Of a stretch of DNA of 64,000 nucleotides, positions 51,695 through 60,445 are shown piece by piece (within the stretch, counting starts at the first letter, position 1; every line of letters starts with the position of its first letter). The position numbers were made by a program, and so were the translations under genes. The stretch is from Allobosea sp035944375 (lineage in GTDB: Bacteria > Pseudomonadota > Alphaproteobacteria > Rhizobiales > Beijerinckiaceae), in assembly GCF_035944375.1 (NCBI RefSeq), contig NZ_DASZBE010000031.1; one strand, written 5' to 3'. The notes beneath the pieces are model-generated. The model was not told the origin of the DNA and searched no databases. It was given only the letters and a program-made list of their open reading frames with translations.

Positions 51695-52570
51695 ATGACG
51701 ACCATCCGCCCCCGCCGCAGCGTGCTCTACATGCCGGGCTCGAATGCCCGCGCCCTGGAGAAGGCCCGCGAGATCGCCGCGGACGCCCTGATCCTGGATC
51801 TCGAGGACGCCGTCGCCCCGGAGGCCAAGGCGGCGGCCCGCGAGCAGGTCTGCGCGGCCGTCAAGGCCGGGGGCTATGGCCGGCGCGAACTCGTGATCCG
51901 GACCAATGGCGTCGATACGGAGTGGTTCAAGGACGATCTCGGCGCGGCGGTCGAAGCCAATCCGGATGCGATCCTGATCCCCAAGGTGTCGACACCGGAG
52001 ACGCTCGAACAGATCGGCGCGCAGCTCGACGGCCTCTGGGCGCAGCCGACGCTGCAGGTCTGGGCGATGATCGAGACGCCGCTCGCCATTCTCCACGCCG
52101 AGGCGATCGCGCGGGCTGCGTGTGATCCGCGCAGCCGCCTGAGCTGCTTCGTGCTGGGAACGAACGATCTCGCCAAGGAGACGCGCGCCCGCTTCGTGCC
52201 CGGCCGGGGACCGATGCTGCCCTGGCTGACCAGCGCGATGCTGGCGGCGCGGGCGCACGGGCTCGACATCCTCGACGGCGTCTACAACGACCTCAAGAAC
52301 GAGGACGGGTTCAAGGCCGAATGCGAACAGGCGCGCGATCTCGGCTTCGACGGCAAGACGCTGATCCACCCGGCGCAAGTCGCGACGGCCAATGCCGTCT
52401 TCGCGCCCGATGAAACCGAGCTCGCCCAGGCGAAGGCGATCATCGCCGCCTTCGCGCTGCCGGAAAACCAGGGCAAGGGCGCGATCCAGCTCGGCGGACG
52501 GATGGTCGAGCTGCTGCATGCCGAGATGGCCAAGCGCGTGGTCGCGCTCAGCGAGGCAATCGGGGACTGA
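51695..52570 (+). CDS. CitE-like HpcH/HpaI aldolase/citrate lyase family protein
   Basis: 291-residue TIM-barrel lyase. SVLYMPGSNARALEKAREI and DALILDLEDAVAPEAKAAAR are the opening, WAMIETPLAILHAEA gives a metal-binding Glu, and FVLGTNDLAKETR and KTLIHPAQVATANAVFAP are typical. Members cleave malyl-CoA, citramalyl-CoA or citryl-CoA, or hydrolyse malyl-CoA. No citrate lyase alpha or gamma subunit gene is nearby, so a stand-alone malyl-/citramalyl-CoA lyase is more likely. The frame is open upstream; GGGAGA precedes the ATG at 51695. Confidence 0.88.
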   Translation: MTTIRPRRSVLYMPGSNARALEKAREIAADALILDLEDAVAPEAKAAAREQVCAAVKAGGYGRRELVIRTNGVDTEWFKDDLGAAVEANPDAILIPKVSTPETLEQIGAQLDGLWAQPTLQVWAMIETPLAILHAEAIARAACDPRSRLSCFVLGTNDLAKETRARFVPGRGPMLPWLTSAMLAARAHGLDILDGVYNDLKNEDGFKAECEQARDLGFDGKTLIHPAQVATANAVFAPDETELAQAKAIIAAFALPENQGKGAIQLGGRMVELLHAEMAKRVVALSEAIGD

Positions 52571-52687
52571 CGCCGCCGCCCGCTCGAATGAGGTCCCAAG
52601 TCCCGCTCAACGCAAAAGGGCCGCTCGCACGACCCTCTCCCTCGTCCGTCTGTCGGGCGGCCCGCCTCTTCCCCTGGGGAGAGAGGT

Positions 52688-53233
52688 TCACGCCTTCGCG
52701 GTCTTCGCCGCCTTGGCGCGGTCCATCGCCTCGACAATGAGCTGCTTGGCCTTGGTGGCGTCGCCCCAGCCGGTCAGCTTGACCCATTTGCCGGGCTCGA
52801 GATCCTTGTAGTGCTCGAAGAAGTGCTGGATCTGGTCGAGCGTGATCTTCGGCAGATCGGTGTAGTTGTGGACGTTCTCGTAGCGCTTGGTCAGCTTGGG
52901 GACCGGCACGGCGATGATCTTCTCGTCGCCCCCGCCCTCGTCCTCCATCATCATCACGCCGATGGGGCGAACCGCGATGTAGGAGCCGGGAATCAGCGGG
53001 CGGGTGTTGGCGACGAGCACGTCGCAGGGGTCGCCATCCTCCGACAGCGTGTGCGGAATGAAGCCGTAATTCCCGGGATAGCGCATCGGCGTGTAGAGGA
53101 AGCGGTCGACGAAGAGCGTGCCGGCCTCCTTGTCCATCTCGTACTTGATCGGCTCGCCGCCGATGGCCACCTCGATGACCACATTGACTTCGTCGGGAGG
53201 GTTCTTGCCGATGGAGATGGCGTCGAGGCGCAT
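52688..53233 (-). CDS. ppa: Inorganic pyrophosphatase
   Basis: 181-residue family I soluble pyrophosphatase that hydrolyses PPi to drive biosynthesis. YEMDKEAGTLFVDRFLYTPM, YPGNYGFIPHTLSEDGDPCD and VLVANTRPL contain the Mg-binding Asp residues (DGDPCDVLV), and KRYENVHNYTDLP is conserved. The open frame continues far upstream, but ATG 53233 starts the family N-terminus MRLDAISIGKNPPDEVNVVI. Confidence 0.96.
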   Translation of the reverse strand: MRLDAISIGKNPPDEVNVVIEVAIGGEPIKYEMDKEAGTLFVDRFLYTPMRYPGNYGFIPHTLSEDGDPCDVLVANTRPLIPGSYIAVRPIGVMMMEDEGGGDEKIIAVPVPKLTKRYENVHNYTDLPKITLDQIQHFFEHYKDLEPGKWVKLTGWGDATKAKQLIVEAMDRAKAAKTAKA

Positions 53234-53410
53234 GGATTGGAAACCTGTCAGGATGGGAAACGCGCGTCTTATGAGGGTTCGCGCGGCAAACGCCAAGCCC
53301 GACCTTGGCCCTGGCGACCGCCGCGGCGATTTGCGCAGGGGGCCCTCCGCTGCTATCGGGCGCGACATGACACGCCATTCGAGCCGCCGCTCGCCGCGGA
53401 GCGCGCGCCC

Positions 53411-54133
53411 ATGCTGAGCCGCCTGCGTCCGGACGAGGAGCGCTATGCCAGGCGCATGGCGCGGATCGCCCGCTGGGACCGCCCGATCGAGAGCCGGGGC
53501 CAGCGCCTGCGCGCCTGGGCCAACATGCTGCTGGTCGACCACGGCATCTTCCGCCTCGCCTACCTGAACGCGCATCGGGTCACGCCGAAGCTGTGGCGGG
53601 CGGCGCAGCCGGCGCCGGGGCAGATCGCCTGGTTCGCGAGCCAGGGCGTGAAGACGATCGTCAATCTGCGGGGCGGGCGCGAGCACGGCTCCTGGCCGCT
53701 GCAGCGGGAGGCCTGCGAGCGCCGCGGCATCGCGCTGGTCGATTTCGTGCTGCGCTCGCGCGGCGCGCCGGATCGCGAGACCATCCTCGGTGCGGGCGAA
53801 TTCTTCGCTTCGCTGCAGGAGCCGGCGCTGGTCCACTGCAAGTCGGGCGCAGACCGGGCCGGCTTCTTCTCGGCGCTCTATCTGCTGATCCATGAAGGGC
53901 GTCCGCTCGACGAGGCGACGCGGCAATTGTCGCTGCGTTACGGCCATTTCCGCTTCGCCAAGACGGGCATCCTCGACGCGTTCTTCGACGCCTATCGCGT
54001 CGAGGGCGAGGCGAAGGGCATCGCCTTCCTGGACTGGGTCCGGGACGTCTACGATCCCGAGCGCCTGGAAGGCAGCTTCAAGCCAGGATTGCTGTCGTCC
54101 CTGCTGGCGGACCGGCTGATCCGACGCGAATAG
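53411..54133 (+). CDS. Tyrosine/dual-specificity phosphatase family protein
   Basis: 240-residue phosphatase-fold protein. ALVHCKSGADRAGFFSALYL carries the HCxxGxxR catalytic loop, with the nucleophilic Cys near residue 143. VKTIVNLRGGREHGSWPLQR and the KLWRAAQPAPGQIAWF start resemble the phosphatase-like proteins of the DSP/Siw14 group. The N-terminus is basic. The frame is open upstream through the opposite-strand pyrophosphatase; ATG 53411 is preferred. Substrate (protein, inositol phosphate or lipid) unknown. Confidence 0.87.
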   Translation: MLSRLRPDEERYARRMARIARWDRPIESRGQRLRAWANMLLVDHGIFRLAYLNAHRVTPKLWRAAQPAPGQIAWFASQGVKTIVNLRGGREHGSWPLQREACERRGIALVDFVLRSRGAPDRETILGAGEFFASLQEPALVHCKSGADRAGFFSALYLLIHEGRPLDEATRQLSLRYGHFRFAKTGILDAFFDAYRVEGEAKGIAFLDWVRDVYDPERLEGSFKPGLLSSLLADRLIRRE

Positions 54134-54136
54134 GGC

Positions 54137-55594
54137 TCAGCCCGCGGCGGGACGCGCGCCGGACGCGCCGCCCGGAACCGGTTCGCGCTCCTCTGCGCCG
54201 AGCCAGACGAGCAGGACGTGCGCGAGGGCACGCGCGACCGAGATGCTCCCCACCGCGAAGAGCAACTCGTGCGACAGCTTTCCGAACCAGAGGATCGTCG
54301 CGACGATCGCGACCAGCGCGATCGCATGCGAGGCGAACTGCCAGGCCGTTGTCCGCGAACTCGCAGCGATGTCGTGCAGCGGATTGAAGAGTGCGATGCC
54401 GGCATAAAACAGCGTCATCACGGCGATCACATCGCCCACGCCGGCCCATTTGCTGCCGTCGAAGATGCCGTCGAACAGGTGGGCACCGATGGCGATCGGC
54501 AGAAAGACGCCGACGGCCGCGGCCGTGAGGCCGAGCATGGCCCAGCGGATCCAGGACCGGCGCCCCGGCCCCCTCTGGGCGCGCAGCCCGTTCATCACCA
54601 GCGGGCCGGAAACGGTCCCGAACATCTGTGTCGGCATGTCGAGCAGTCGCATCGCCAGCGCCACATGGGCGGCGAGCAGCGGATTCTCGGCATAGGGCAG
54701 GGCGAGGAGCGGAGCCGTCGTGAAACCAAAGGAGAGCAGGGCGGAGGGAAGGAGAATGCGCGGCGCGTCGCTCCAGCGCGCGAGCCCCCAGGCCAATCCG
54801 CGCAGCGACCAGAGGCGCGGATGCGCCAGGGCCAGGATGCCCTCGCTGCGGCGGGCCACGATGTAGAGCGCCGCCGCGCTATGCCCCAGCGCGTCGGCGA
54901 GGAACAGCGCCAGCGCCTTGGGACCGAACACGCCGATCAGCACCAGCATCAGAAGCGGCTGGACGATGGCCTGGACCAGATTGCTGTTGCCGATCGCCCG
55001 GAAGTCACCCTCCGCCGTCGCCTCTGCCCAGAGCAGGCGCAGCACGATGCGTGCCGCCAGCGACAGGAAGAAAATCAGCCCGATGGCGGGCGGCAGCCAG
55101 CCGATCTGGACGATCACGAGCAAGGCAACCGCCGCCAGGCCCATGAAGGCGGCGCCGCTCGCCGAAGCGAGCCTGAAGGCGAGAGCGAGTTCGTAGCGCG
55201 CATTGCTGCGGAAGAAGACCGCCTCCAGCCGCATCAGCGCCGGTAGCGAGACGAAGGTGGCCGCAGCGCCGAAGACCGCGAAGGCGGCAAAGATCGACGG
55301 CGGACAGAAATAGGCGGCGACGAGCAGTCCCCAGACGGAGATCAGACGGGCCTGGACGAAGCGCAGCCCGAGCAGCATCGCCGCACCGAGGCTCTGGCGA
55401 AGGGCGGGGACGCGTCGGGCGACGAAGCGGCGGCCCTGCGAGAGCGACAGCGCAGGACGGCGGGGCGGGAAGCTGGCCCGTTCGAGGACGACGTGAGCGG
55501 CCATGTCCATCCCCCAGGCTGGACCTTCGGGCAGGCCGTCATCCTGCTTGTCCCCGTCGCGGTCCGGCGAACCGGCGCCGGTGTCGACAGTCAC
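54137..55594 (-). CDS. Polysaccharide flippase-like membrane protein
   Basis: 485-residue protein with about ten to twelve hydrophobic segments and no catalytic motif, resembling Wzx/MOP-type lipopolysaccharide or capsule flippases. The middle of the chain (DAPRILLPSALLSFGFTTAP) and the end (FNPLHDIAASSRTTAWQFAS) fit that group loosely. The first 60 residues are charged and without clear structure; in-frame Met codons at 55510 and 55504 are alternative starts. The C-terminus is followed four bases on by the convergent phosphatase gene. No glycosyltransferase is adjacent. Confidence 0.72.
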   Translation of the reverse strand: MTVDTGAGSPDRDGDKQDDGLPEGPAWGMDMAAHVVLERASFPPRRPALSLSQGRRFVARRVPALRQSLGAAMLLGLRFVQARLISVWGLLVAAYFCPPSIFAAFAVFGAAATFVSLPALMRLEAVFFRSNARYELALAFRLASASGAAFMGLAAVALLVIVQIGWLPPAIGLIFFLSLAARIVLRLLWAEATAEGDFRAIGNSNLVQAIVQPLLMLVLIGVFGPKALALFLADALGHSAAALYIVARRSEGILALAHPRLWSLRGLAWGLARWSDAPRILLPSALLSFGFTTAPLLALPYAENPLLAAHVALAMRLLDMPTQMFGTVSGPLVMNGLRAQRGPGRRSWIRWAMLGLTAAAVGVFLPIAIGAHLFDGIFDGSKWAGVGDVIAVMTLFYAGIALFNPLHDIAASSRTTAWQFASHAIALVAIVATILWFGKLSHELLFAVGSISVARALAHVLLVWLGAEEREPVPGGASGARPAAG

Positions 55595-55670
55595 GAGAGA
55601 TCGGCCCTGGAAGAGGGAGCCTGCGCCGATATGGTTAACGCTCGGTGAAGATTGGGCATGTCAAACCAAA

Positions 55671-55704
55671 GAGGGCCTGCGCCCGGAAGGCGGGCACAGG
55701 CCTC
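55671..55704 (-). terminator. Terminator after hutX
   Basis: GAGGCCTGTGCCC / GGGCGCAGGCCCTC arms with one bulge and one wobble around CGCCTTCC, then TTTGG on the minus strand, 25 bases after the hutX stop. Ends the hmuQ-hutX operon. Confidence 0.65.
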
Positions 55705-55728
55705 ACAAATCAGGCGATGGGATGGCGG

Positions 55729-56262
55729 TCAGACGAATTTCGTCTTCAGCGCCTCGAAGCGCTCGAGCTGGTCCGGCAGCAGGGCGCGCTGCGCGTCCCG
55801 CCGCACGAACACCTTGAACATGACCTCGCCGTCCCCGTTGAAGAACTGCACGGAGCAGACGCGGCGGCTGGTGAGTTGGCGGTCGACGACATAGATCGCG
55901 GCGCAGTTGGACGCCTTGATGTGGCCGCCGATCGGGCTGTCGCCATGGATGTTGTAATAGCCATGGCCGAAGGAACCGACCGGAAGAGCGCCTTCGCATT
56001 CCAGCACGATGTCGGGCGTGTGGACGAGGAACATCACCGTTCCCCAGCTCGCGAGCTCCTGCCACAGCGCCTCGAAGCGCTCGGGCGCGACCAGCACACG
56101 GCCCTCGGCCGGCGTCAGTTCGAGCACTGCCCGCGTCGGAAGGCCGGTTTCCCTGGCCACCGACTCGACCATGGAATCGGGCTTCTCCGCGAGCATCCGC
56201 CGCGCCCGGGCGACAGGGTCCTCGGCCGCGGTGCCGGTTTCGATCGTCAGGCTGTCCGACAT
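55729..56262 (-). CDS. hutX: Cytosolic haem utilisation carrier HutX
   Basis: 177-residue HutX/HuvX protein, an intracellular haem carrier that delivers haem to a degrading enzyme. SPIGGHIKASNCAAIYVVDR is the family core, GTVMFLVHTPDIVLECEGAL and FFNGDGEVMFKVFVRRD are also characteristic. It starts 10 bases after the hmuQ-type gene and both run divergently from hmuTUV, so uptake and use are coordinated. Confidence 0.93.
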   Translation of the reverse strand: MSDSLTIETGTAAEDPVARARRMLAEKPDSMVESVARETGLPTRAVLELTPAEGRVLVAPERFEALWQELASWGTVMFLVHTPDIVLECEGALPVGSFGHGYYNIHGDSPIGGHIKASNCAAIYVVDRQLTSRRVCSVQFFNGDGEVMFKVFVRRDAQRALLPDQLERFEALKTKFV

Positions 56263-56272
56263 GAGAGCGCCT

Positions 56273-56620
56273 TCACTCGGCCGCCTGGAGCGGGCGGTGC
56301 GGGTTGGTCTCGCTGAGCACGGTCTCGAACCCCTCGAACTCCGGATGGCCCAGGAAGAGCGGCTGCTCGCGCTTCTCGCCGGCGTTGCGATGGGAGTCCC
56401 TGAACTGCTCGGACTTGGTCCAGGCGGTGAAGTCCGCCTTCGAGGCCCAGGTCGTGTGCGAGGAGTAGAGCGTGTGGTCGTCGCGCTCCGGGCCCTTGAG
56501 CAGGTGGAAGGCCATGAAGCCCTGCATTTCGTCGAGGCGCGTCTTGCGGGTCGCCCAGACGGTTTCGAACGCGGCCTCCTGGCCCTTGACGACCTTGAAG
56601 CGGTTCATGGCGATGAACAT
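56273..56620 (-). CDS. hmuQ: Haem-degrading monooxygenase, IsdG/HmuQ type
   Basis: 115-residue ABM-fold haem oxygenase. AMNRFKVVKGQEAAFETVWA, MQGFMAFHLLKGPERDDHTL and YSSHTTWASKADFTAWTKSE match HmuQ/HmuD of Bradyrhizobium in layout, including the Asn, Trp and His expected around haem. It opens the haem ring to free iron in the cytoplasm. First gene of the operon with hutX. AGGA is nine bases before the ATG. Confidence 0.92.
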   Translation of the reverse strand: MFIAMNRFKVVKGQEAAFETVWATRKTRLDEMQGFMAFHLLKGPERDDHTLYSSHTTWASKADFTAWTKSEQFRDSHRNAGEKREQPLFLGHPEFEGFETVLSETNPHRPLQAAE

Positions 56621-56784
56621 CGGGATGGTCCTGTTCTCGGGTTCCGGTGCCGCCGATCCGGAGTGTCGGTGCGGCGGAGGGCCTCTGCGGCGCCGACATC
56701 CTGCACGATGTCGCGCCTCTCGTCGCGCCCTTGACCGCTTCTAGTAAACCTGAATATCAACGTCAACAACGCCGAGTCTAAGTG

Positions 56785-56807
56785 CAGTTTTGAATAATTA
56801 AAAACTG
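56785..56807. promoter_or_regulatory. AT-rich iron-control-like palindrome
   Basis: CAGTTTT and AAAACTG arms around GAATAATTA, in the divergent region between hmuQ and hmuT. The inner TTTTGAATAATTAAAAA (56788-56804) agrees at 11 of 14 fixed positions with the rhizobial iron control element bound by Irr (TTTAGAA-N3-TTCTAAA, from memory). It is the only strongly AT-rich patch nearby. Irr or Fur/RirA control is inference. Confidence 0.5.
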
Positions 56808-56901
56808 TCGACTACTTGGTCAATTCGATGGCTGTTGGCAACAGCACCTGTCTTCCGCTTTTGCCGGACGGCCGGGCGTGCTGCCGGTGGGAGACCTCCT
56901 C

Positions 56902-57858
56902 ATGCGAATGCGCGCTATTCTCTCGCGAGAGCGACGCCGGATGCCCGGCCGGCGCGAACTCGCCGCCGCCCTCGGCCTCACCGCCCTGGCTGCCTTCAGC
57001 CCGTTGCTGCCGGGCGGCTTCGTCGGGACGGCCTACGGGCAGGCTCAGCCGCGCATCGTCTCGGTCGGCGGCGTCGTCACCGAGGTGATCTACGCGCTCG
57101 GCCTGCAGGACCGCATCATCGGCGTCGACTCGACCAGCCTGTTCCCGGCCGAGGCGCTGCGCGACAAGGCCAATGTCGGCTATGTGCGCGCCCTCTCGGC
57201 GGAGGGCGTGCTGTCGCTGAAGCCGTCGATGGTGATGCTCGTCGACGGAGCCGGCCCGCCCGGCGCCGTTTCCCTGCTGCAGGAATCGGGTATCGGCCTC
57301 GTGCGCATCGCTGACGAGACGAGCGAGGCCGGCGTCAGCGCCAAGATCGAGGCGATCGGCCGGGCGCTGGGCGCGGCCGAGCCGGCTGCACGGCTGGCGG
57401 CCCAGACAAGGGCGCGCTTTGCGGAACTCGCCACCCTGCGCGCAGCCATCGCCAAGCCGCGGCGCGTTCTCTTCGTGCTGTCGCTGCAGAACGGGCGCGT
57501 CATGGTCGGCGGCCGCAACAGCTCTGCCGACGCGATCATCCGCCATGCCGGCGCGGTCAATGTCGCGGATGGCATCGAGGGCTACAAGACCATGACCGAC
57601 GAGGCGATCATGGCGGGTGCGCCGGACGTCGTCCTGATGATGAGCCACAACGTCAACCACGCGACCACGCCGGGCGAGCTCTTCGCGATGCCGGCCTTCG
57701 CCGACACGCCCGCAGCACGACAGAAGCGCCTCGTCACCATGGACGGGCTCTATCTCCTGGGCTTCGGCCCGCGCACGCCGATGGCCGCGCGCGACCTGAT
57801 GGCGGCGATCTATCCGGACGCCGCGGTTCCGCCGCTGAAGACCGCCAGCGCGCCATGA
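56902..57858 (+). CDS. hmuT: Haemin ABC transporter substrate-binding protein
   Basis: 318-residue periplasmic haem-binding protein. An Arg-rich start (RRRMPGRRELAAALGL) with a hydrophobic core and TAYGQAQ serves as signal peptide. PRIVSVGGVVTEVIYALGL, DRIIGVDSTSLFPAEALRDK and VGYVRALSAEGVLSLKPSMV are typical HmuT. An in-frame GTG lies at 56878, but GGTGGGAG stands eight bases before the ATG at 56902. First gene of the hmuTUV operon. No TonB-dependent receptor gene is adjacent. Confidence 0.93.
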   Translation: MRMRAILSRERRRMPGRRELAAALGLTALAAFSPLLPGGFVGTAYGQAQPRIVSVGGVVTEVIYALGLQDRIIGVDSTSLFPAEALRDKANVGYVRALSAEGVLSLKPSMVMLVDGAGPPGAVSLLQESGIGLVRIADETSEAGVSAKIEAIGRALGAAEPAARLAAQTRARFAELATLRAAIAKPRRVLFVLSLQNGRVMVGGRNSSADAIIRHAGAVNVADGIEGYKTMTDEAIMAGAPDVVLMMSHNVNHATTPGELFAMPAFADTPAARQKRLVTMDGLYLLGFGPRTPMAARDLMAAIYPDAAVPPLKTASAP

Positions 57859-58961
57859 CGCTCGCCGCGCGCACGACGGCGAGCCTGCCCGCCGGCCTCG
57901 CGACGCTGATCGCGGGCCGTCGGCGGCTGGCTCTGCTCGCCGGGGGGGCGCTGACGCTGGGCTGCGCCCTGCTGGCGCTCGTCGCGATCGGCCAGGGCGC
58001 CATCGCCATCCCGCCCGCGCGGGTGGCCGAGATTCTCTGGGCCAGGTTCACCGGCGACGCTGCGCTGCTGGATGGACGCGACGTGCTGGTGGTCATGAAC
58101 ATCCGTGTCCCGCGCGTGCTGCTCGGCCTGCTGGTGGGGGCCGGTCTGGCGGTGTCGGGGGCGCTGATGCAGGGGCTGTTCCGCAATCCGCTGGCCGATC
58201 CCGGCCTGGTCGGCGTCTCCGCCGGGGCGGGGCTGGCCGCGGCGGCGACGATCGTGCTCGGCGACCGTTTCCTGACGGGGACGCTGATGAAGCTGCCTTT
58301 CGCGGTGCTGCCCTTCGGGGCCTTCTGCGGCGGCCTGATCTCGACACTGGCGCTCTATCTCATTGCGACGCGGCAGGGGCGCACCTCGGTGGCGACCATG
58401 CTGCTCGCGGGCGTCGCGCTCGGCGCGCTCGCGGGAGCGATGACCGGCCTGCTCGCCTTCATCTCGGATGATCGCCAGCTGCGCGACCTGACCTTCTGGT
58501 CGATGGGCAGTCTCGGCGGGGCGAGCTGGACCAAGCTCTCCGCCATCGCGCCGATCATCATTCCGCTGCTGCTCGCCATGCCGTTGCTGGCGCGGGGGCT
58601 GAACGGGCTCATGCTGGGCGAGGCCGAGGCCTACCATCTCGGCATTCCGGTCCAGCGCATCAAGGCGCTGGCGATCCTGCTCGTGGCGCTGGCGGTCGGG
58701 GCAAGCGTCGCCGCCGCGGGGCTGATCGGCTTCGTCGGGATCGTCGTGCCGCATCTGATCCGCCTCGCCATCGGGCCGGACCATCGCCTGCTGCTGCCGC
58801 TTTCGGCGCTGGGCGGCGCGATCCTGCTCGTCGGCGCCGACATCGTCGCGCGCCTCGTCGTCGCTCCCGCCGAATTGCCGATCGGCATCGTCACGGCGGC
58901 GATCGGCGCGCCGTTCTTCCTGTGGCTGCTGCTGCGCCGCTCGGGGCCGCTCGATGTCTGA
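57855..58961 (+). CDS. hmuU: Haemin ABC transporter permease (FecCD family)
   Basis: 368-residue permease with about ten hydrophobic segments. MNIRVPRVLLGLLVGAGLAV, SGALMQGLFRNPLADPGLVG and GFVGIVVPHLIRLAIGPDHR are the FecCD signatures, the last near the end of the chain interacting with the ATPase. Four-base overlap with hmuT and eight with hmuV. Confidence 0.95.
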   Translation: MTLAARTTASLPAGLATLIAGRRRLALLAGGALTLGCALLALVAIGQGAIAIPPARVAEILWARFTGDAALLDGRDVLVVMNIRVPRVLLGLLVGAGLAVSGALMQGLFRNPLADPGLVGVSAGAGLAAAATIVLGDRFLTGTLMKLPFAVLPFGAFCGGLISTLALYLIATRQGRTSVATMLLAGVALGALAGAMTGLLAFISDDRQLRDLTFWSMGSLGGASWTKLSAIAPIIIPLLLAMPLLARGLNGLMLGEAEAYHLGIPVQRIKALAILLVALAVGASVAAAGLIGFVGIVVPHLIRLAIGPDHRLLLPLSALGGAILLVGADIVARLVVAPAELPIGIVTAAIGAPFFLWLLLRRSGPLDV

Positions 58962-59787
58962 GACCACAGCCAAAGAGACCTTCATCGAGGCCCGCGGCCT
59001 GAGCTTCCGGGCCGGCGGGCGCGACCTCGTGCGCGAGGCCTCGCTGGAGCTGGCGCCCGGGACGACGACGATCCTGATCGGGCCCAACGGCGCCGGCAAG
59101 TCGACCCTGCTCAAGCTCATGACAGGCGAGGCGAAGCCCTCGGGCGGCGAGATCCGTCTCGACGGCGAAGCGCTCGCGGCCATTCCGGCCTGGCGGCTGG
59201 CCTGCCAGCGTGCCGTGATGGCCCAGCATGCGCGACTGGTTTTCCCCTTCTCCGTCTACGAGGTCGCGAGCCTCGGCGTCGACGGCATCGGCCGGGCGAT
59301 GACGCGCCTGCGGCGCGATGCGCTGGTCGGCGAGAGCCTCGCGGCCGCAGGCGTGCTCGATCTGGCCGGGCGGGCCTATCAGACGCTCTCCGGCGGCGAG
59401 CAGCAGCGCGTCCAGTTCGCGCGCGTGCTCTGCCAGATCGAGGCCGGGCGCAGCGTGGCGAGCCGGCAGGCGCTGTTCCTCGACGAGCCGATCGCCAGCC
59501 TCGACCTCTGTCATCAACTCGCCTTGCTCGACATGGCCCGCGCCATCGCCGGACGCGGCGTCGCGGTGCTGATCGTGCTGCACGACCTCAACCTCGCGGT
59601 GACCTATGCCGACCATCTGGTGGTGATGGACCAGGGGCAGATCATCGCGCAGGGCGCCCCGGCCAGGACGCTCGACGATGCCCTGCTGCGCCAGGTCTTC
59701 AAGGTCGACCTCTCGCTCAGCCGGGCGCCGGCGCCGGGCCTGCCCTTCCTGCTGCCGCAGCAGCACCGGTTGACGCCAGCCGCCTGA
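58954..59787 (+). CDS. hmuV: Haemin ABC transporter ATP-binding protein
   Basis: 277-residue ATPase. IGPNGAGKSTLLKLMTGEA is Walker A, LSGGEQQRVQFARVLCQIEA the signature, ALFLDEPIASLDLCHQLAL Walker B and VLIVLHDLNLAVTYAD the switch region with His. Overlaps hmuU by eight bases, completing the haem importer. Confidence 0.95.
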   Translation: MSETTAKETFIEARGLSFRAGGRDLVREASLELAPGTTTILIGPNGAGKSTLLKLMTGEAKPSGGEIRLDGEALAAIPAWRLACQRAVMAQHARLVFPFSVYEVASLGVDGIGRAMTRLRRDALVGESLAAAGVLDLAGRAYQTLSGGEQQRVQFARVLCQIEAGRSVASRQALFLDEPIASLDLCHQLALLDMARAIAGRGVAVLIVLHDLNLAVTYADHLVVMDQGQIIAQGAPARTLDDALLRQVFKVDLSLSRAPAPGLPFLLPQQHRLTPAA

Positions 59788-59904
59788 GGCGGGGTCGATT
59801 CAGCGGCGATTCATCCTGAATCCAGCCTTCACCATATCGTTCAACCGCCGATTCAGGGGGGCTGCCCCAGCTTCCGCCCGGACTGTTCCGGAGGGAGAGA
59901 GGCC

Positions 59905-60435
59905 ATGGCCCCAAGGCGCGCCGCGATGGAGATGGTTCTGGCTGCGGGGCTCGCCCTGCCGCTCTGGGCGGCCGCTGCCGGCGAGGGCGCGGCGCGCGAG
60001 GTGGTGCAGGCGCCCGACCCGCGCTATCGCCCGGGCACCATCGTGATCCGCACCAGCGAACGCCGGCTCTATCTGGTGACCGCGCCTGGCGAAGCGATCC
60101 GCTACACCATCGCCGTCGGCAAGGCCGGCAAGCAGTGGCGGGGCGTCAAATATGTCGAGGAAATGCAGGTCGATCCGGCCTGGTCGCCGCCGGCATCGGT
60201 GCGGCGCGACAATCCGCGCCTCCCCGACGTCATTCCCGGCGGCTCGCCGCGCAACCCGATGGGCGCGCGCGTGATCGGCCTGGGGCCGGGCGGCGAATAT
60301 GCGATCCACGGCACCAACATGCCGGGCACGATCGGAACGGCGGCGTCCTATGGCTGCTTCCGCATGCACAACCACGACGTTGCCGATCTCTATGACCGCG
60401 TCCGCATGGGCACGCCGGTGGTCGTGCTGCCCTGA
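59905..60435 (+). CDS. L,D-transpeptidase (YkuD/ErfK family)
   Basis: 176-residue periplasmic enzyme that forms 3-3 cross-links in peptidoglycan or attaches lipoproteins. A signal peptide (MEMVLAAGLALPLWAAAAG) leads to RPGTIVIRTSERRLYLV; the catalytic motif IHGTNMPGTIG and ASYGCFRMHNHDVADLYDRV provide His and the nucleophilic Cys. GGAGGGAGAGAGG precedes the ATG. The 117 bases before it hold three GATTCA repeats (near 59799, 59811 and 59850) of unknown meaning. Confidence 0.92.
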   Translation: MAPRRAAMEMVLAAGLALPLWAAAAGEGAAREVVQAPDPRYRPGTIVIRTSERRLYLVTAPGEAIRYTIAVGKAGKQWRGVKYVEEMQVDPAWSPPASVRRDNPRLPDVIPGGSPRNPMGARVIGLGPGGEYAIHGTNMPGTIGTAASYGCFRMHNHDVADLYDRVRMGTPVVVLP

Positions 60436-60445
60436 GACGCGAAGG

